This document shows, in pieces, positions 58,921-64,000 of a stretch of 64,000 nucleotides of DNA. The notes under the pieces are model-generated. The model made no database searches. It saw nothing but the letters and a program-made list of their open reading frames with translations, and had not been told where the DNA came from. Position 1 is the stretch's first letter; each line of letters begins with the position of its first letter. Source of the stretch: Ashinkailepas kermadecensis (lineage: Eukaryota; Arthropoda; Thecostraca; Neolepadidae); assembly GCA_034440615.1 (NCBI GenBank), contig JAOTOM010004838.1:372001-436000 (forward strand). The letters run 5' to 3'. The position numbers were made by a program, and so were the translations under genes.

Positions 58921-58944
58921 ATTAATGACGTCCGTCCCTTCACT

Positions 58945-59720
58945 CTGGTAACCTGTCACTCAGGACGGTTGTTTCCAGGCGACTGACCGCCACCGTTAAC
59001 GTCGCGACTATACCCTGTAGTGTGGCCAGCGTACTGATGTCCGGAGACACTGCGCCGACTGGCACCGTCTGAGCTGCTGAGTATTCTGCCGCCATTGCTG
59101 ACACCAGGCCTGAAGCCGAGGCTTCCAAGAATCTGTCAGCTGCGGCAGCCAGTTGGCCCAGAGGAGCTTCCTCTGACGGCAGCGGTCATGCTGCTCAATC
59201 TGTCTTCGGCAGCCCTTGAATAATTAGTCAACAACTCACGGACGTATGGGGCATCTCCTGCTGTACCCAGTTCTGAGTGCATCCGTAGGAGCAACTGGAA
59301 CGGCTTCTGGTCTCCGAGCTGCTGGCGGGGATATAGGATTTCTAGGAGGGCCGCTCACGATTGCGCCAACCTACGCTTCAGGGCGTCAATAATTGCCACA
59401 AAACTGGGCGTCTGAGCCGTGATAATATCGATCCGCACCTGCGTGATGATCGACACAGAATAACTTACCGCCAGCAGGTCGAACTTGGTGCTGTCTCCTT
59501 GGATTCCAGCCACCCGAAACGCACAGTCCATTTGCGTCGGCTAGAGTTCTGTCTTCTCCGGAGAAAGGAGAAAACTGTGATAGCCTGAACGCGGCCAACT
59601 GCTGGTTTGCAGATGCGGGAATCAGGGGCAGATACAGTGGTGGGAGGGGGGAGGGCTGGGGAATGTGCCTCCCTCCCATGAAAGGTGGCCGCTCCTCCGG
59701 CCGGAAAAAGGTGCCCATTC
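58945..59720 (-). pseudogene. LTR-retrotransposon Gag relic (minus-strand copy)
   Basis: The complement matches 63590-64000 over the segment 59225-59650, continuing past the window end of that copy. It reads an ITVFSFLR/FSGEDR start, a KFDLLVASL-type segment (broken here), then an ALLEIL and LLHSELGT region and, at 58950-59160, QLAAAADRFLEASASGLV and a Leu/Thr/Val-rich coiled segment ending RLETTVL. This order resembles the capsid and C-terminal region of arthropod Ty3/gypsy-type Gag. Several frameshifts. No pol domain was found. Confidence 0.6.
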
Positions 59721-60440
59721 GGGAAGGTTCGAGTGAACCCCATATAATTGTTTAGTCAGAAGCGCCCGTCCGAGAGAAAATGGCTCCAATGAATCCCCTC
59801 GAATTTTTCGGCTAGAGGATTCCCTCGGAGGGAAACGCCATCCCTCCAAGCAGGAGCGGGGTCAGAAATTGTCATGAGGGAACTTAGTTTCTGGAGGAGC
59901 GCCTCTAGCTGACAAATTTAGCGGGTCGGGTGCACTCCGGCCTTCCCGGAGGGGCGTCTTTACTTTCCAAGGTGCGCTTCTGGCTGATTTTTTTTTAGGG
60001 AGTTCACTCAAACACTGAATGAGGGCCTTTTCCTTCCAAGGAGTGCCTCTGTCTGAATAATCCTAGGGGGATTCACTCGAGCACACTGAAGCACACAGGA
60101 ATTCACTCGAGCACTCGAGCCTTATGCTCTGAGAGTGGCGCCTCTGGCTGAACAATACGATGGAGATGCACTCGAGCTCTCCCGAAGTGGAGCCTTTTCC
60201 CTGTAGAAGGGGCGCCAATTTCCATGCGGGCACATGCCTTCAGTACCACCCCTGTATCCGTCCATGCCTCCAGGTACTTTCGCAGTGGCGCCCCTCCGAA
60301 GAAATGGCGCCCCTTCAGACAAGTGCGCCCATGACAATTCCTGAATCCCCGGTCAGGCGCTGGCAAGGCCGCCTCGCTGCGGACGTTAAGATGTTGAGTT
60401 TGGAAAATTACTGCTTTGCACATCCTCGTCCTTTTCCCGG
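59690..60440 (-). repeat. 5' part of the gag element with about 95-bp internal repeats
   Basis: About seven degenerate units with 'gggccttttccttccaagg' or 'gaaggggcgcc', a 'tctggctgaataat' word and 'gggattcactcgagcac'. The same words, in the opposite orientation, precede the gag copy at 63.3 kb, so they belong to the element's leader or LTR. Confidence 0.6.
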
Positions 60441-63064
60441 GGCTACAACATAGCGTATGACCCATTACCATATGCTCAATCTTCATGAAGTATAATAATT
60501 ACTTTCCGATATGTTTTGGCCACATGTGTGATAAAATATATTATTTTATATTATCCGTGACTTGTACTATAACGACTACTTTGCCCATTTCGCGGGCACA
60601 TGCCTAATTTTGGGAGTGATGACGCATACGTATTTTAAAACATAAGACATATAGGACATAAAACACGGAGAGACATTATAAATCGATACTTCTTAGAACA
60701 GCTACAGAGAACCTCAAAATAGTACAGAAACAACGTAATATTATGCATGCAATGCATTTAGTAGTCTATATATTAAAACCATCTTAATTCCATGATCTTA
60801 GCGAATCAAACAACCAGGCAATGAGTGATGCACATTTGATGCCTTGTACTGCACGTACTTGCTGTTATTCCGGCCTTCTCGTTCGCAGAAACCGCGCTTG
60901 CTCACATGTGACCAGGTTTGGTTCCCAGCATTGCTTTTTCCCCTGTCACGTGTCGTGTACCGCATTCTTTTCCTAGATAGTTATGCAGTTCCACACAGTC
61001 AGTACGACTTCAAGATTGATGGTCCACGTAGCAAGTGTGCGTCTGTGATAATGCAGGCAGCAAGTGTGCATCTGCGAAGCTTTCGTTTGACGTTGGTAAC
61101 GAGGGGCCCAATTCAATATCGACAACATTTGTACTGCTACTTGAGTTTAGAAACGCTACGAGACATGGATCGAGACCTCTTTTACATCACTCACGACGGC
61201 TGCTTCATTCCACCCCATGCATACCCTTACTAGTATGGCACTGGTACTGGTAACGGGGTTGAGGTAATAGGTTGTAATATGATCGGTTACAGGGGTACGA
61301 TATGATATGGTCACACACATGTATTTGTGCATCATAGTGGTGTAGTCTGGCTGTTGTTGGGAGACCTCGGCGGATGGCAAATAACGGTATTATTCCTAAT
61401 TACTTCTGAGTTGTGCATTATATGCTCTCATATTATTAAAGGCAGATGCGTTGTATTCTTGTCTTCATCGGAGAATTTTGCAACAGCCATCACACCTACA
61501 TATTTGTATGACAAGTCACTAGAATGTGAAGGTTAGAAAGGGCCTGATTTGATTTAGATTGTCAGATATAGCCATACTTAGCACGTATTCGTCCACAGAC
61601 GTTTCCCAGGCAGCGTTCACCTTACGAGTTTATACTAACTATTCAAAGAGAGTGAGCGAGCGTTCAGAACAAACGCAGTGATACAAATGTTAAACCCACA
61701 TGGTCTGGCTTGCTTGGATTTTGAAGATATATTGAACTCGGCTTATCTTCATGTGATATTGGTATGAGGTGAACTGACGTGAAGACGATGCGTTAGGTAG
61801 ATTTAAGTGGCAACTGCACTTGATAATAATTAAATATTGCCATTGTTGCCATCAAGAAAGAACACATAAATGTGACATCAAATTGATTAAATAGCTACAT
61901 ATACAACTCCACATTTTATATTGAATGTCCGAACGCTGTCCTCTCCACTGTCTCAGTCTGTGTAATGCATGTTGGTATGACTGGATCCCGACCTGGGTGT
62001 GTTTTAGTGTGTCTTGCCCACAAATAATAATATTACTAATATATTAATAGTTCGCCATCACGTTTATGTGTGGGTGGGCTCGTAGATTATTCGTTGATAC
62101 ATGAGCAACGGAGGAAACGTGGCTGGGGAACTCTTGCACACTGATAGAGCGGAACGTTTCGAAAATTGTATTCGCTGTTCTTTTGTCGTGCTTTCAATTG
62201 AGTCGGACAATTGCATACCCCTTAAGTGATAAACTGGTCTTCTAGGCGTGTGGTTGTGTTCTTATCTTTATATTGAGCATCAAATCAGTTGCAAATATAT
62301 TATATCAGCAGATTAAGTGACCTAAATCTAGCATACAAACATAATTAAGGACAGGGTCGATTACCACGAGCGCCGGATGGCCATACACAACATGCACAGG
62401 AGGGGGAGGGAGGATTCGGCTCCTTCCCCTATGATTTCGGAAACTACTGAATCTATAAGCACACAATTTGGGAGGTAGATTACGGATGTAGTGAACTAGA
62501 AATTCCATGACCTTTATGGTCATGAGGGTCTTTATTGCTCTTAAGGACAAATGAGGTCGTGCTCGGCTGCCTCACCGCACCGCCGCTCCACCGCACCGAC
62601 GAAGCCTTTGTGACCTTGAACGCCCTCCGGCCGCCGCCAGGTCGGTCTATTTGGCACCGCCGCAATTCCTATATTTACCGACGGATTTCAATTTTGTGTT
62701 GCATAGGATGCGCTGATCGATTTTTAACAAAGTCACAAGATTGCATTACAATATCGTCGCCCGTTTACGAGGCAATTAATGTTGAAAAAAACAGAAGGTG
62801 GCGGATTCCGCCACCCCTCCTTCGGTGTGCATGTGAAACGGCCACTTCTTATACCTGTATCAATTCTGCAGCACTTTGCCCACCCACATAATTTTCATAA
62901 AACAACACCTATGCATGCATATGCATCACAGTGTCCATTTCAGGCACCTAGCTTGGAAGCAGCACACTCTTCAATGAAGCACAGCCATGGGTTGACGTAT
63001 GTAGGTAGGTAGTAGACACTGGCGGCGGAACCTATGAGGATCCGGGCCTCGGAGCACCCCTCGT
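60441..63064. other. No gene recognised
   Basis: About 2.6 kb of mostly AT-rich sequence. The longest frame (60844-61233, 129 codons) has no domain I know and lacks flanking gene signals. Confidence 0.4.
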
Positions 63065-63142
63065 CCCTCCTTACGCGAGCGCGGTGAGACTCCGCCAACC
63101 TCCCTGGCAGGAGCTAAGATCCTCTAACCGATTTCGCCACTT
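63050..63142 (-). repeat. tRNA-like SINE head
   Basis: Read on the minus strand, 'gtggcgaaatcggttagagg' (63140-63121) matches an A box of tRNA-Asn type, and 'aggttggcggagtctcaccg' (about 63101-63082) a B box, about 40 bp apart. The cloverleaf is imperfect, so it is more likely a tRNA-derived SINE head or tRNA pseudogene than a working tRNA. Confidence 0.5.
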
Positions 63143-63299
63143 TTTATTTGAATTGCGGCATGGGCACAGCATTGCCGCATACATCCATTGTGCATCGGAA
63201 AGGTTCTAGAAAAGATGAAATGTAACAATGATTTCCTTGACATTAGAGGTCATATCAAATGCTTGTCTGGTACTTCAAGGACCAGACAAATATAGGCTG

Positions 63300-63590
63300 G
63301 AAGGTAAAGGCGCCTCTCCGGGAAGACCCGAGTGCACCCACTAATCGAATTTTTCAGCTAGAGACGCTCCTACACAGACCAAGTTCGCTTCATGACCATT
63401 TCTGAGCTCGCTCCTGCCTGGAGGGTGTATTTTCCTTCCTCTGGCCGAACAAATTCGAGGGCGGTCCATTCTAGCACAGTGAAGGGGCACCTTTTTCTCT
63501 CGGAAGGGCGCTTCTCCATATACAAAAATGAAGAGGTTTTACTCGAGCCATCCCGGATGGGTGCCTTTTCCCGACCGGAGGAGCGGCCAC
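63300..63590 (+). repeat. Leader of the gag element (plus-strand copy)
   Basis: Carries the 'aaggggcacctttttctctc', 'gggcgcttctcc' and 'actcgagccatcccgg' words seen in reverse at 59.7-60.4 kb. Confidence 0.6.
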
Positions 63591-64000
63591 CTTCCATGGG
63601 AGCCCCTGTATCTGCACCTGACTCCTGCATCTGCAAGCCAGCAGCTGGCTGCGTTCAGGCTATCACAGTTTTCTCCTTTCCCGGAGAAGACAGACCTCTA
63701 GCCGACGCGGACTGTGCGTTTCGGGTGGTTGAAATCCAAGAAGACATTACCAAGTTCGACTTGCTGGTGGCAAGCCTTTCTGTGTCGATCACCATGCGGG
63801 TGCGGATATTATCACGGCTCAGACGCCCAGTTTCATGGCCCTTATTGACGCCCTGAGGCGTAGGTTGGCGCAATCGCGAGCGGCCCTCCTGGAAGCATTA
63901 TTTCCCGCCAGCAGCTCGGGAGACCAGAAGCCGTTCCAGCTGCTGCACTCCGAACTGGGTACGGCAGGAGATGCCAACACGTCCGTGAGCTGTTGAAGAC
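63590..64000 (+). pseudogene. LTR-retrotransposon Gag relic, cut by the window end
   Basis: One frame gives AITVFSFPGEDRPLADADCAFRVVE and KFDLLVASLSV. After a frame change near 63790 the protein goes on as DIITAQTPSFMALIDALRRR, LAQSRAALLEALF, SSGDQKPFQLLHSELGT. The pattern 'KF..LV..L....A..I.......AL...L..R....' and 'L..SELG..KP.Q.L..' is that of Ty3/gypsy-like Gag capsid domains. It continues beyond the window. One or two frame breaks make it a probable pseudogene. Confidence 0.6.

Noticed and set aside
58344..58986. Frames of 128-202 codons rich in PPMV, DGPT or GGTI
   Set aside because: Product of a 12-bp minisatellite.

Overview
The window is a piece of a repeat-rich animal nuclear genome, most likely an arthropod. 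The evidence is short TTAGG/CCTAA islands, CR1-, Jockey/R1-, Penelope-, Ty3/gypsy-gag-, Tc1/mariner- and hAT-like elements, spliced genes with GT/AG introns, and AATAAA signals. I cannot name the species; a crustacean or other non-insect arthropod would fit.

Only one cellular gene can be rebuilt with confidence: a PAK1IP1/MAK11-like WD40 protein on the + strand at 40381-52522. It has six exons, every junction agrees in phase, and the product is 488 residues. Its first intron (6.4 kb) is full of mobile DNA. The starts of its last two exons are each involved in tandem duplication: eleven copies of the exon-5 splice acceptor form a mostly 75-bp array, and a 96-bp in-frame repeat abuts exon 6. 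A second probable gene, at 22600-23169, has a TATA box, a signal peptide, a glycine-rich 87-residue product and a poly(A) signal.

Layout. 0-4.3 kb: diverged repeats with TTAGG islands. 5.5-7.8 kb: a TTAA-flanked element with 17-bp terminal inverted repeats (TIRs) that holds a THAP-domain exon, plus a nested 183-bp hAT MITE with a perfect 8-bp target duplication. 9.2-11.2 kb: a minisatellite, then a CR1 3' end. 13-19.5 kb: GC-rich DNA with minisatellites, duplicated blocks, a perfect 48-bp palindrome and five TGACGTCA sites. 20.5-22.3 kb: an element with 726-bp TIRs around a short conserved-looking ORF. 23.7-24.7 kb: a LINE 5'/ORF1 relic. 24966-31412: a 6.4-kb element with an exact 8-bp target duplication whose interior is mostly decayed minisatellite. 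33-36.3 kb: CA and AT microsatellites. 36.5-39.4 kb: a CR1 relic beside a Penelope GIY-YIG relic. 40.4-52.5 kb: the WD40 gene. 54-58.9 kb: minisatellites around a complete but dead mariner. 59-64 kb: two inverted retrotransposon gag copies and a tRNA-like SINE head.

Most open frames in the window lie in minisatellites or transposon relics and are not genes. All family calls come from reading motifs by eye; no database search was made.
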